From Sphingopyxis sp. FD7 (lineage in GTDB: Bacteria; Pseudomonadota; Alphaproteobacteria; Sphingomonadales; Sphingomonadaceae), in NCBI RefSeq assembly GCF_003609835.1, contig NZ_AP017898.1:1178001-1242000 (forward strand): a stretch of 64,000 bases of DNA. The letters are read 5' to 3'. Of the stretch, positions 36,440-44,842 are shown piece after piece. Below the pieces are notes generated by a model. It worked only from the letters and a program-made list of their open reading frames with translations, searched no databases and had not been told where the DNA came from. The translations under genes and the position numbers were made by a program. Position 1 is the first letter of the stretch. Every line of letters begins with the position of its first letter.

Positions 36440-37486
36440 ATGATAGCCATCGCTCCGCCGCTCCGCCTCCGCCTCGATTCCGCCGCGCTCGTCGCCAACT
36501 GGCGCTGGCTCGCCGCGCAAGGCGGCGCGGCGGCGTGCGGCGCGGCGATCAAGGCCGACGGCTATGGACTCGGCGCGTGCGCGGTGATGGCGCGGCTCGC
36601 TGCCGCGGGTTGTCGCGACTTTTTCGTCGCGACCTGGGCCGAGGCCGCGGCGCTGATGCCGCTACCCCAGGGCGTTTCGCTATCGGTGCTCCACGGCATC
36701 GGACCTGACGATATGGTCGCGGCGCGGCTGCTCCCCGCGCGGCCCGTGCTGAACAGCGTCGAACAGGTGCAGCGCTGGCGCGAAGCGGGGGAGGGGCAGC
36801 CGTGCGACGTGATGGTCGATACGGGGATGAACCGCCTCGGCCTGCGCGTCGAAGAAGCGTTGGGCGGCGCGCTCGACGGGCTGGCCATCGACACATTGCT
36901 GAGCCACCTCGCCTCGGCGGATGAGGACAGCGAGCAGAATGCAAGACAACTCGCGGCCTTCCGCGCCCTTCGCGCGCGCGTTCGGGCGCGGCGCTACAGC
37001 CTGGCGAACAGCGCGGGAATCTGTCTTGGCGTCGATTACGCCTTCGACCTGACGCGCCCCGGTATCGCCCTTTATGGCGGCACGCCGCGAGAGGAAGCGC
37101 GAGGCCATATCCGGCAAGTCGCCTATCCCGAAGCGCGCGTGCTGCAACTGCGCGAGGTTCGGGTGGGCGAAAGCGTCGGCTATGGCGCGACGTGGCGCGC
37201 GGCGCGCGATACGCGCGTCGCGATCGCCAACATGGGCTATGCCGACGGCTATCTGCGCTGCCACGCAGGTTCGGGCGGTGCAACATGGCACGGCCGCGCG
37301 CTGCCGCTGATCGGGCGGGTATCAATGGATTTGACCGCGTTCGACGCGAGCCGCGCAGAAGGGTTGCGCGAAGGCGACTGGCTGGCGATCGATTATGATC
37401 TGCCGACGCTGGCGATCGGCACCGGCTTGTCGCAATATGAACTTCTGACCGGGCTGGGGCCCCGGTTCGGACGTTTTATGTGTTGA
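36440..37486 (+). CDS. alr: Alanine racemase
   Basis: The 348-residue fold-III PLP enzyme makes D-alanine for peptidoglycan. The PLP lysine is Lys38 in AAIKADGYGLGA; VDTGMNRLG, the catalytic tyrosine block VGYGATWRA and GYADGYLR follow. I chose ATG 36440 directly after a GGGGGG ribosome site. At 348 residues it is slightly shorter than typical Alr (about 360-380) but no motif is missing. Confidence 0.92.
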   Translation: MIAIAPPLRLRLDSAALVANWRWLAAQGGAAACGAAIKADGYGLGACAVMARLAAAGCRDFFVATWAEAAALMPLPQGVSLSVLHGIGPDDMVAARLLPARPVLNSVEQVQRWREAGEGQPCDVMVDTGMNRLGLRVEEALGGALDGLAIDTLLSHLASADEDSEQNARQLAAFRALRARVRARRYSLANSAGICLGVDYAFDLTRPGIALYGGTPREEARGHIRQVAYPEARVLQLREVRVGESVGYGATWRAARDTRVAIANMGYADGYLRCHAGSGGATWHGRALPLIGRVSMDLTAFDASRAEGLREGDWLAIDYDLPTLAIGTGLSQYELLTGLGPRFGRFMC

Positions 37487-37542
37487 TTACAATGAAGGGG
37501 CCGTCTTGCGACGACCCCCCAGAGAGTTCGACCGATCCAACC

Positions 37543-40500
37543 TTACAGTGAAGCTTGGATACCTGCATAGAAAAAGCGTCCCTGAACTGGGAAAATGCCA
37601 CTGCCAGCGCCCGTCCCAGTCAAGTCGAATGGGGGGCGTGAATTGAAAACATTGTCGACGCCAAAATAGAAACGATACTTATCGTCCGGTTCGAAACCGA
37701 CACGGAACGCATGGTACAGCCGATCCGGATATTTTCTGAACGGGAAAGCGTCCGGGTTCGTCGGTGGGCGGCCCTGATGCGAGTGTTGGACTTCCCACGC
37801 ATCGACCGATTGCTTGCCCACATAACGTGCACTGTAACCTACGTCGATTGTTCCGAAGTCAATATTTGCGTTGAAGTTTGCTGCCCAGATCGGGTCACCC
37901 AATGTTCCGTGGATGCGCGTTGAGCGCGAAGGATCCGTAATAAAAGAGAAATCTTCGCGATTGATATTGTATGTCGCGACGCCACGCAGGTTAAGCATGA
38001 TTCCATTATCGAACGTGCGACGATAAGAAACGTCGAAATCGATACCTTCCGCCTTGCGTGCCGCAAAGTTGAAGGGTTGGTTGAGGAATGCCGGTCCCAG
38101 AACCGGAAAGTTCAGTGTCGGCTGACCGGGTGCAGGGATGCGGTTCGCTTGCCCATCGAAGGTGAAGTCGATAAGCGGGTTAGGGTCGCGGCGGCGGAAA
38201 ACAGCCGCACAGAACGGATTGTCGAGTCCAACCGGATCATCATAACAACGATTGATAATCGCCTGTCCAGTCAGCCCTTGGATCACGTTGGTAACCTTGA
38301 TCCGGTAATAGTCGACGGTGATCGCGAGACCCGGAACAAACCGGGGCTGGAACACGCCGCCGATCGTGAGGCTCTTTCCGACTTCGGGGACGAGGTTGGG
38401 ATTGCCTTGGTTGAAGCCCGACACGCCCGACGCTGCCGTGTTCACCCAAGGAATAGTGTTGCCGTCGACTACCATCGTCGTGGGAATGCCAGCTGCGGCG
38501 CAGTTACGGACACGGTTCGGGTTGTCGTTAATCACCGTCTGACTGCATGGATCGATGAGCCCGTTTGCAAACGTCTCCGACCGGGTAGCGAACAGATTGC
38601 CGAGGTTTGGTGCACGAACAGATCGAGCATAACCCGCGCGGAAACGTATATCCGGAATCGGCGCCCATATGCCGCCGAAGTTATACGCCCAGACGCCACC
38701 TACCGATCCGCCATAGTCCGAATAGCGGGCGGCACCTTCCAGCGTCAGTTCATGCGCCAGCGGAACGTCGCGCAGCATCGGAATCCGCAACTCGCCGAAC
38801 AACTCCTTGATTTCGACCGACGGGGGTTCAAAGACCGCGATCGCGTTGAGGAAGGTTGCGCCTGAACGTGTAAAAGGGTCGAACGCTGAATAAGCGTCTT
38901 CCCGACGATATTCTCCACCGAAGGCGAAGCCAACCGGGCCGCCTGGAAGGTTGAAAAAGCCCTCGGTATTGCCCGAGAGATATGCGACAGCGTTGATCTG
39001 CTCAGCCCATTGCTCTCGGGATGACGTGTAGAGAACGTAATCCTTCGCAGCCTGCGACGGCGCTCCGAAGCCAAACGGGTTCAGCGGAGCGCAGGCAGGG
39101 TCGTCGTTCGCCGGGTTGGCGTCAGCATTGACTGCGCAAACAATCTGTCCCGCAGAATTGCGCACAGCATTGGTCGCGCGGTTGAACTTGGCGACGTCAA
39201 CATTGCCGCCAGTTTCATAATAGGTTTCGGTCCGGCCATAGTTGAACGCAACTTCATAGGTCAGATTCGAACTGGTGCCGAGATCCCCGCGCACACCGGC
39301 AACGATCCGGTAGGTTTCGCGGCGATGGTCTTCAGCCCGCGTGCCAAGGTCGTTGTTGAAGCGCTGCATCTGAAACGTCGTCGCGCCCGGAGCGAGAATC
39401 GTCTGCAACGTCTGGCGCGCCTGGTCCGTCAGAAACGGATTGTTGATCGAGAAGATCGGGTTAAGCGCGCTGGCGATGAATGTCGGCTGCGTCGACTGCT
39501 GCGTTGCGTTGATTCTGACATATTTGGCCTCGACGAAAGGCACGAAGGCCGACGATATCTCTACATGGGAAAGCAGATTGACGGCGATGCGCTCGATCCC
39601 AGGCAACAGCATTGCGTCTTCCACACCTGACGCACCCAAGCCGAACAGCGCCGAGCCGCCCGCGCCACGGTTGTCGACGAGGCCATTTTCTGGCCCGTTG
39701 CGAAGCAACGTGCCGTCGGGTTGGAACGCATAATTGTATGAGAAACGGCCCCCCGATGTCGGGGAAAGTTCCCCGGTACAAACGGCAGCGACTCTCGCCG
39801 CATTGGTGGCGGTCGGCGCCGGGCAGCTGGTCAACACCATGCCCCCAAGCGACACGGTATTGAAGGTGAAACCGGCCGGAAGGAAGCGCGTATTGGGTAC
39901 GCCATTATCGTTGCGGTTGGGCACGGGCGTTGGAACGCCATTTACCAGTCGGAACGCCGGCTCGACAACTTCGAAGCCCGCCGGACCCACACCGGTCTGG
40001 GCGCCAAGATATTCACGATCTGAAAAAAAGACCGGGTTTGCACGAGCATACTCTACGGCTACCGCAACATTTGCCCGGCCGTCCATGAAGTTTTTACCAG
40101 CGATACCCGAAATGAAATAGGAGCCACGATCGCCGTAGGTCGAAACGCCCCCCTGACCACGGAGCTTGATGCCGTCGAAATCGCGCTTGGTGATGAAGTT
40201 CACTACCCCGGCGACGGCATCCGAGCCATAGATCGCAGAATTACCCCCGGTGATGACGTCAACTCGTTCAAGCAAGTCGACCGGGATTGTGTTGGTATCC
40301 ACATCGTATGAACCCGGTGACGAAGTGACATGACGCCGTCCATTGACGAGGACCAGCGTACGTTCGGTGCCAAGACCTCGAAGATCGAGCAGATTGATGC
40401 CGGCCGTGCCGATAAAGCGCGTCGAGTTCGCCTGACTGAATGTTGCGCGCAACGATGGCAGTTCGTTCAGCGCGTCGCCAAGTTGAATGTCGCCGCGGTC

Positions 40501-40597
40501 GGTAAGATCGCCTACCGGCACAGCCGTCAGCGGAACACTCGATTCCAGATTGGGGCGCGCAATACGTGAGCCGGTGACAACGATAGCGCGCTCGGGA
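37543..40597 (-). pseudogene. TonB-dependent receptor, main part, cut by IS256-family element
   Basis: This carries nearly all of a large TonB-dependent receptor: plug domain (LRGLGTERTLVLVNGRR, GSDAVAGVVNFI) and a long beta-barrel ending in the aromatic-type C-terminus FYAGIQASL. Removing the IS and one 8-bp target copy rejoins it to 41928-42046 in frame, giving 1057 residues with the TonB-box string AIVVTGSRIARPNLESSV at the junction. The part from 40521 (ATG) would make a 992-residue product without signal peptide or TonB box, so no functional receptor is expected. The NGxR/large-loop type suggests oligosaccharide or peptide substrates, unproven. Confidence 0.88.
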
Positions 40598-41919
40598 GGG
40601 ACTGTCAGGAATTTCGTGTGTGGGCGGGCGGTTGAACATTAGGCCGCCATGGCCTTGATGAAGCGCTCACCGAACAGGACGGCGAACTGGGCCTTGGCCA
40701 TGGACCACTCACGTGGCGGCATTCTCCACTCTTTCTCGGAGCGGTTCAAGATCAGATAGAGTAGCTTGGTTGCTGCTTCGTCGCTGGGGAAGTGCCCCCT
40801 GGCCCTCACCGCCCGCCGAAGCTGGGCGTTCAGAGCCTCGATAGCATTGGTCGTGTAGACGATCCTGCGGACCTCCTCCGGGAAGGCGAAGAAAGGTATG
40901 ACCTCGCTCCATGCCCGGCGCCAGCTCTGGCCGATGGCAGGGTATTTTTGGCCCCATTCGCTGGCCTCGAAGGCGGTGAGTGCCTCCTCGGCAGCTTTGG
41001 CATCAACCGCGCGGTAAATGCCCTTCAGAGCAGCCGCCAGCGGCTTGCGGTGCTTCCAGGAGACGAAGTCCATCGAGTTGCGCAGCAGGTGCACGATGCA
41101 GGTCTGGACGATCGCCTCGGGGAACACGGCGGTGATCGCATCCGGGAAGCCCTTGAGGCCGTCGACGACGGCCAGCATGATATCTTCCACCCCGCGGTTC
41201 TTGAGCTCGTTCATCACGCGCAGCCAGAACTTGGCGCCCTCGTTCTGTTCGATCCACAGGCCCAGCACGACCTTGGTGCCGTCGGCCATCACGCCGAGCG
41301 CGATGTGGATCGCCTTGTTGCGGACCATGCCTTCATCGCGGATCTTGACCCGGATGGCATCGAAGAACACCAGCGGATAGGCCTGATCGAGCGGCCGGGC
41401 CTGCCAGGCGGCGACCTCCTCGAGCACGGCGTCGGTGACGGTCGATATCAGGTCCGGCGAGACGTCGATGCCATACAGCTCGCGCAGATACCCGGTAATC
41501 TCCCGGGTGCTCATCCCGCGGGCATACATCGAGATGATCTTGTCGTCGAAGCCCGGGAACCTGCGCTGATACTTGGCGATCAGCTGCGGATCGAAGCTGC
41601 CCTGCCGGTCGCGCGGGATCTCGATCTCGATCTTACCGGTGCCCGTGGCAACCGTCTTGCGGCCATAGCCATTGCGGCTGTTGCCAGCCTGCTCTTCGTG
41701 GCCGAGATGATGATCCATCTCGGCATTAAGCGCGCGTTCGGCCAAGGCCTTCTTCAGCGAATCCAGCAAGCCGCCTTGCTGCAAGGCCGCAGCAGCATCA
41801 CCGCCAGCCAAAAGTTGATCCAGCAAATCAGACGGGATCACAGGTTCTTTGCGTCGAGACATAGTGGGACTCCTTCTCACCCATTATGCCCGCCCACACA
41901 CGAAATTCCTGACAGTCCC
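40598..41919 (-). mobile_element. IS256-family insertion sequence
   Basis: The 1322-bp element has matching terminal inverted repeats starting GGGACTGTCAGGAATTTCGT at both ends and is flanked by an 8-bp duplication GCTCGGGA (40590-40597 and 41920-41927), the target size expected for this family. It encodes one transposase. Confidence 0.93.
40639..41862 (-). CDS. IS256-family (mutator-type) transposase
   Basis: The 407-residue transposase shows the family blocks SRNGYGRKTV, IISMYARGMSTREI, FFDAIRVKIRDEG (first Asp), AVVDGLKGFPDAI (second Asp) and TTNAIEALNAQLRR (catalytic Glu). I chose ATG 41862, preceded by AAGGAG, over an in-frame GTG at 41880. It appears intact, so the element may still be active. 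Confidence 0.93.
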   Translation of the reverse strand: MSRRKEPVIPSDLLDQLLAGGDAAAALQQGGLLDSLKKALAERALNAEMDHHLGHEEQAGNSRNGYGRKTVATGTGKIEIEIPRDRQGSFDPQLIAKYQRRFPGFDDKIISMYARGMSTREITGYLRELYGIDVSPDLISTVTDAVLEEVAAWQARPLDQAYPLVFFDAIRVKIRDEGMVRNKAIHIALGVMADGTKVVLGLWIEQNEGAKFWLRVMNELKNRGVEDIMLAVVDGLKGFPDAITAVFPEAIVQTCIVHLLRNSMDFVSWKHRKPLAAALKGIYRAVDAKAAEEALTAFEASEWGQKYPAIGQSWRRAWSEVIPFFAFPEEVRRIVYTTNAIEALNAQLRRAVRARGHFPSDEAATKLLYLILNRSEKEWRMPPREWSMAKAQFAVLFGERFIKAMAA

Positions 41920-42046
41920 GCTCGGGATTGTCTGCGTCCTCGGTTGCCTCGGTCGAATCTTCCGTTTGCTGCGCAAAAACGGGCTGGCTGACAGATATGG
42001 CTACTGCAAAGGCAGCAGCACCCATAAGCAGGTGCGACTTCGTCAT
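41920..42046 (-). pseudogene. TonB-dependent receptor, N-terminal fragment
   Basis: From ATG 42046 (after GGGGAG) it encodes a signal peptide (MTKSHLLMGAAAFAVAISV..., cleavage after VFAQ) and about 16 residues of mature N-terminus ending DADNPE. The frame then enters the IS256 terminal repeat and stops at 41828. It is the beginning of the receptor whose body lies at 37543-40597. Confidence 0.85.
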
Positions 42047-42569
42047 TGAATAACTCCCCGGTTGGCCCGTTCGAAATCAGAGAGGAACGGATTGCCTCTC
42101 AGAAAGACCGAAAATGCCCCAGGCACAAGCCCTTCATGGCAATTTTGTGTCACAAGGTTGTGAACTGAAAACGTCTGTGACATTCGCGCAACAGTGCCGC
42201 AACCGCCCAACGCGAGGCGGTAGATAATATGGTTAGCCGGACGCGACAGGAATGCACGTCATAACCGGTTCGTGTGAGGAAATATTGCTTACTCATGGTT
42301 GCCGGAGTAACTAAATTGCATCGAAGGTTGTGAAGCGCGGCGTGGCATCACTGAAGCAGGCGCCGAAAGGCCCCTGCTTTGTCGGCACCATGGGAATCGG
42401 CCACTATATCGTGCAGCGACCGCGAACCTGGCGAAAGGGCGCGCGCGCCGAGTCGCCGAAATCATCCCCGCCGCATGTTGCGACGCATCATCATTTGGTG
42501 CTAACGCCCCGGCTTGTCCGGAACGGCGCGGTCGCCATGAAACCGGGATGTGCAGGAGCTGAGATCATC
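42047..42569. other. Intergenic region between TonB receptor and phaR
   Basis: These 523 bp contain no credible gene. Base composition is less GC-rich than the surroundings. A palindrome TCACAAGGTTGTGA (42150-42163) lies about 105 bp upstream of the receptor start and might be an operator. An in-frame extension of phaR back to 42330 has no family homology I recognise, so I treat it as untranslated. Confidence 0.5.
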
Positions 42570-43103
42570 ATGGCGAAGTCCAAGGGGACGGCCGACGACG
42601 ATGTCGTCACGATCAAGAAATACGCCAACCGGCGGCTCTATGACACCGAGCGCAGCTGCTACATCACGCTCGACGATCTTGGTGCAATGGTGCGCGACGG
42701 CCGCGAGTTCCGCGTCGTCGACGCCAAGAGCGGCGAGGACATCACGCATAATGTGCTGACGCAGATCATCATGGACACCGAAACGCGCGGCGAGACGCTG
42801 TTGCCCGTGTCGTTCCTGCGTCAGTTGATCGGCATGTATGGCGACAAGATGCAGGCGATGGTGCCGCAATATCTGGAAGCGTCGATGGCGGCCTTCCGCA
42901 AGAATCAACAGGATGTCCGCGCGGCGTTCGAGGGGGCTTTGGGCGCCAACCCGCTTGCCGAGCTGACCCGGCGCAACATGGAAATGTTCCAGCAGGCCGC
43001 GGGCGCGTTCATTCCGGGAGCGAGCAAGGCAAAGGATGCCGAAATCGCCGCGCTGAAGGCCGAGATCGCCGAACTCAAGGCCGAGCTCGCCGGGAAGAAA
43101 TGA
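42570..43103 (+). CDS. phaR: Polyhydroxyalkanoate synthesis regulator PhaR
   Basis: The 177-residue repressor has the PHB accumulation regulator DNA-binding domain at its N-terminus (IKKYANRRLYDT, then YITLDDLGAMVRDG) and a C-terminal coiled coil (EIAALKAEIAELKAEL). PhaR senses PHA polymer and represses phasin and its own gene. ATG 42570 was chosen because MAKSKG leads directly into the domain. No pha synthase gene is in the window. Confidence 0.88.
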   Translation: MAKSKGTADDDVVTIKKYANRRLYDTERSCYITLDDLGAMVRDGREFRVVDAKSGEDITHNVLTQIIMDTETRGETLLPVSFLRQLIGMYGDKMQAMVPQYLEASMAAFRKNQQDVRAAFEGALGANPLAELTRRNMEMFQQAAGAFIPGASKAKDAEIAALKAEIAELKAELAGKK

Positions 43104-43143
43104 GCGGGACGCCGTTCCGCGCCCGAGTATAGAAACAGGACCG

Positions 43144-44670
43144 ATGATCAAACATGCGCTCAGCGTAACCCGTCAGGCCGACTTTGCGGCCTGGTATCAG
43201 GACGTGATTGCCGAAGCCGACCTCGCCGAGGAATCGGGCGTGCGCGGCTGCATGGTCATCAAGCCATGGGGCTATGGCATCTGGGAACGCATCCAGACGG
43301 TGATGGATGCGAGCATCAAGGACGCGGGCGTCCAGAACGCCTATTTCCCGCTTTTCATTCCCTTGAGCTTCTTTGAGAAGGAAGCCGACCATGTCGATGG
43401 TTTCGCAAAGGAAATGGCGGTTGTCACGCACCACCGGCTGATCGCCGACGGCAAGGGTCGGCTTGTTCCCGATCCGGAAGCGAGGCTGGAAGAGCCGCTG
43501 ATCGTGCGTCCGACTTCGGAAACCGTCATCGGCTCGGCGATGAGCCGCTGGGTACAGAGCTGGCGCGACCTGCCGCTGAAGGTCAACCAGTGGGCCAATG
43601 TCGTGCGCTGGGAAATGCGCACGCGCATGTTCCTGCGGACGAGCGAGTTTCTGTGGCAGGAGGGCCATACCGCGCACGCCGACAGGGACGGCGCGATGGC
43701 CGAGACGCTGCGCGCGCTCGAAATGTATCGCGCCTTTGCCGAAGATGTGCTCGCGATGCCCGTGATCGCGGGCGAAAAGCCGGAGAATGAGCGCTTTCCG
43801 GGCGCGGTCGCGACCTATTCGATCGAGGCGATGATGCAGGACGGCAAGGCCTTGCAGGCCGGCACCTCGCATTATCTGGGCACCGGTTTCGCCGAGGCGG
43901 CGAACATCCGGTTCCAGGACAAGGACGGCGGCCACAGCCTCTGTCATACGACGAGCTGGGGCACGTCGACGCGGATGATCGGCGGCGTCATCATGACGCA
44001 CGGCGACGACGACGGGCTGCGCTGCCCACCGCGCATCGCGCCGTTTCAGATCGTCATCGTCCCGATGCTGCGCGACACGCAGGAGGACGCCGCGATCCTC
44101 GATTATTGCCGCGACCTCGAGGCGCAGCTCAAGGCGCTCGACGCCTTCCGCGAGCCGGTGCGCGTGCTGCTCGACACCGGCGCGAACAAGGCGCAGTCGA
44201 AGCGCTGGGGCTGGGTCAAGAAGGGCGCGCCGATCATCGTCGAGGTCGGTCCGCGTGATGTCGCGGGCGGCAATGTCGCGGTGATCCGCCGCGACCGGCT
44301 GTACAAGGACGATGGCAAGCTCAACAGCGCGTTCATCGCCAAGAGCGATTTCGTCGCCAATGCCGCGCAGACGCTGGAGGATATTCAGGCGAGCCTGTAT
44401 GCTGAGGCGCGCGAACGGCTGCATGCCAATATCCGCCGCGACGTCACCGACCTTGCCGCGCATTTCGGCGGCGATGACAAATTCGTCGGCTGGGTCGAGG
44501 TGCAGTGGTCGCGCCCGACTGGCGCCGCGCTTGACAAGATCGTCGAGCAGTTGAAGGCGCTGAAGCTCACGATGCGCAACACCCCGCTCGATGCGGCCCC
44601 TGCCGACGGATTGTGCATTTTTACCGGCGCGCCTGCTGTCGAGCGCGTGCTGATCGGGCGGACCTATTGA
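43144..44670 (+). CDS. proS: Prolyl-tRNA synthetase, archaeal/eukaryal type
   Basis: The 508-residue class II synthetase charges tRNA-Pro. Motif 2 (RWEMRTRMFLRTSEFLWQEGHTAH) and motif 3 region (GGVIMTHGDDDGLRCPP) match the archaeal/eukaryal-type ProRS, not the bacterial type that carries a large editing insert or the shortened alphaproteobacterial form (about 440 residues). The C-terminal extension after the anticodon domain ends in a Tyr (IGRTY), as is usual for this type. It is the only proS in view. Confidence 0.92.
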   Translation: MIKHALSVTRQADFAAWYQDVIAEADLAEESGVRGCMVIKPWGYGIWERIQTVMDASIKDAGVQNAYFPLFIPLSFFEKEADHVDGFAKEMAVVTHHRLIADGKGRLVPDPEARLEEPLIVRPTSETVIGSAMSRWVQSWRDLPLKVNQWANVVRWEMRTRMFLRTSEFLWQEGHTAHADRDGAMAETLRALEMYRAFAEDVLAMPVIAGEKPENERFPGAVATYSIEAMMQDGKALQAGTSHYLGTGFAEAANIRFQDKDGGHSLCHTTSWGTSTRMIGGVIMTHGDDDGLRCPPRIAPFQIVIVPMLRDTQEDAAILDYCRDLEAQLKALDAFREPVRVLLDTGANKAQSKRWGWVKKGAPIIVEVGPRDVAGGNVAVIRRDRLYKDDGKLNSAFIAKSDFVANAAQTLEDIQASLYAEARERLHANIRRDVTDLAAHFGGDDKFVGWVEVQWSRPTGAALDKIVEQLKALKLTMRNTPLDAAPADGLCIFTGAPAVERVLIGRTY

Positions 44671-44675
44671 TTTTG

Positions 44676-44824
44676 TTCGCGCGGAGACGCGGAGACGCGG
44701 AGAGGTCGTGCCCGCCGCGAAGCGGCTCTCCTCGTCCAGCGCTGCGGCCAGCCGCGTCGCGGGATGAAGTGCGGGGCCTGTCGGCCCGATCCATTCTCTC
44801 CGCGTCTCCGCGTCTCCGCGCGAA
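44676..44824. repeat. 29-bp perfect inverted repeat flanking the proS-rnr gap
   Basis: TTCGCGCGGAGACGCGGAGA... (44676-44704) and its exact complement (44796-44824) enclose 91 bp. Each arm is itself built of GGAGACGC tandem units. It fills almost the whole 172-bp gap. Confidence 0.88.
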
Positions 44825-44842
44825 CCCGTTGGACGAAGCGCA

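Noticed and set aside
33941-36520. An 859-codon minus-strand frame over the MFS gene
   Set aside because: Arg/His/Asp-rich low-complexity translation typical of antisense frames; it covers a well-defined transporter gene and an intergenic repeat.
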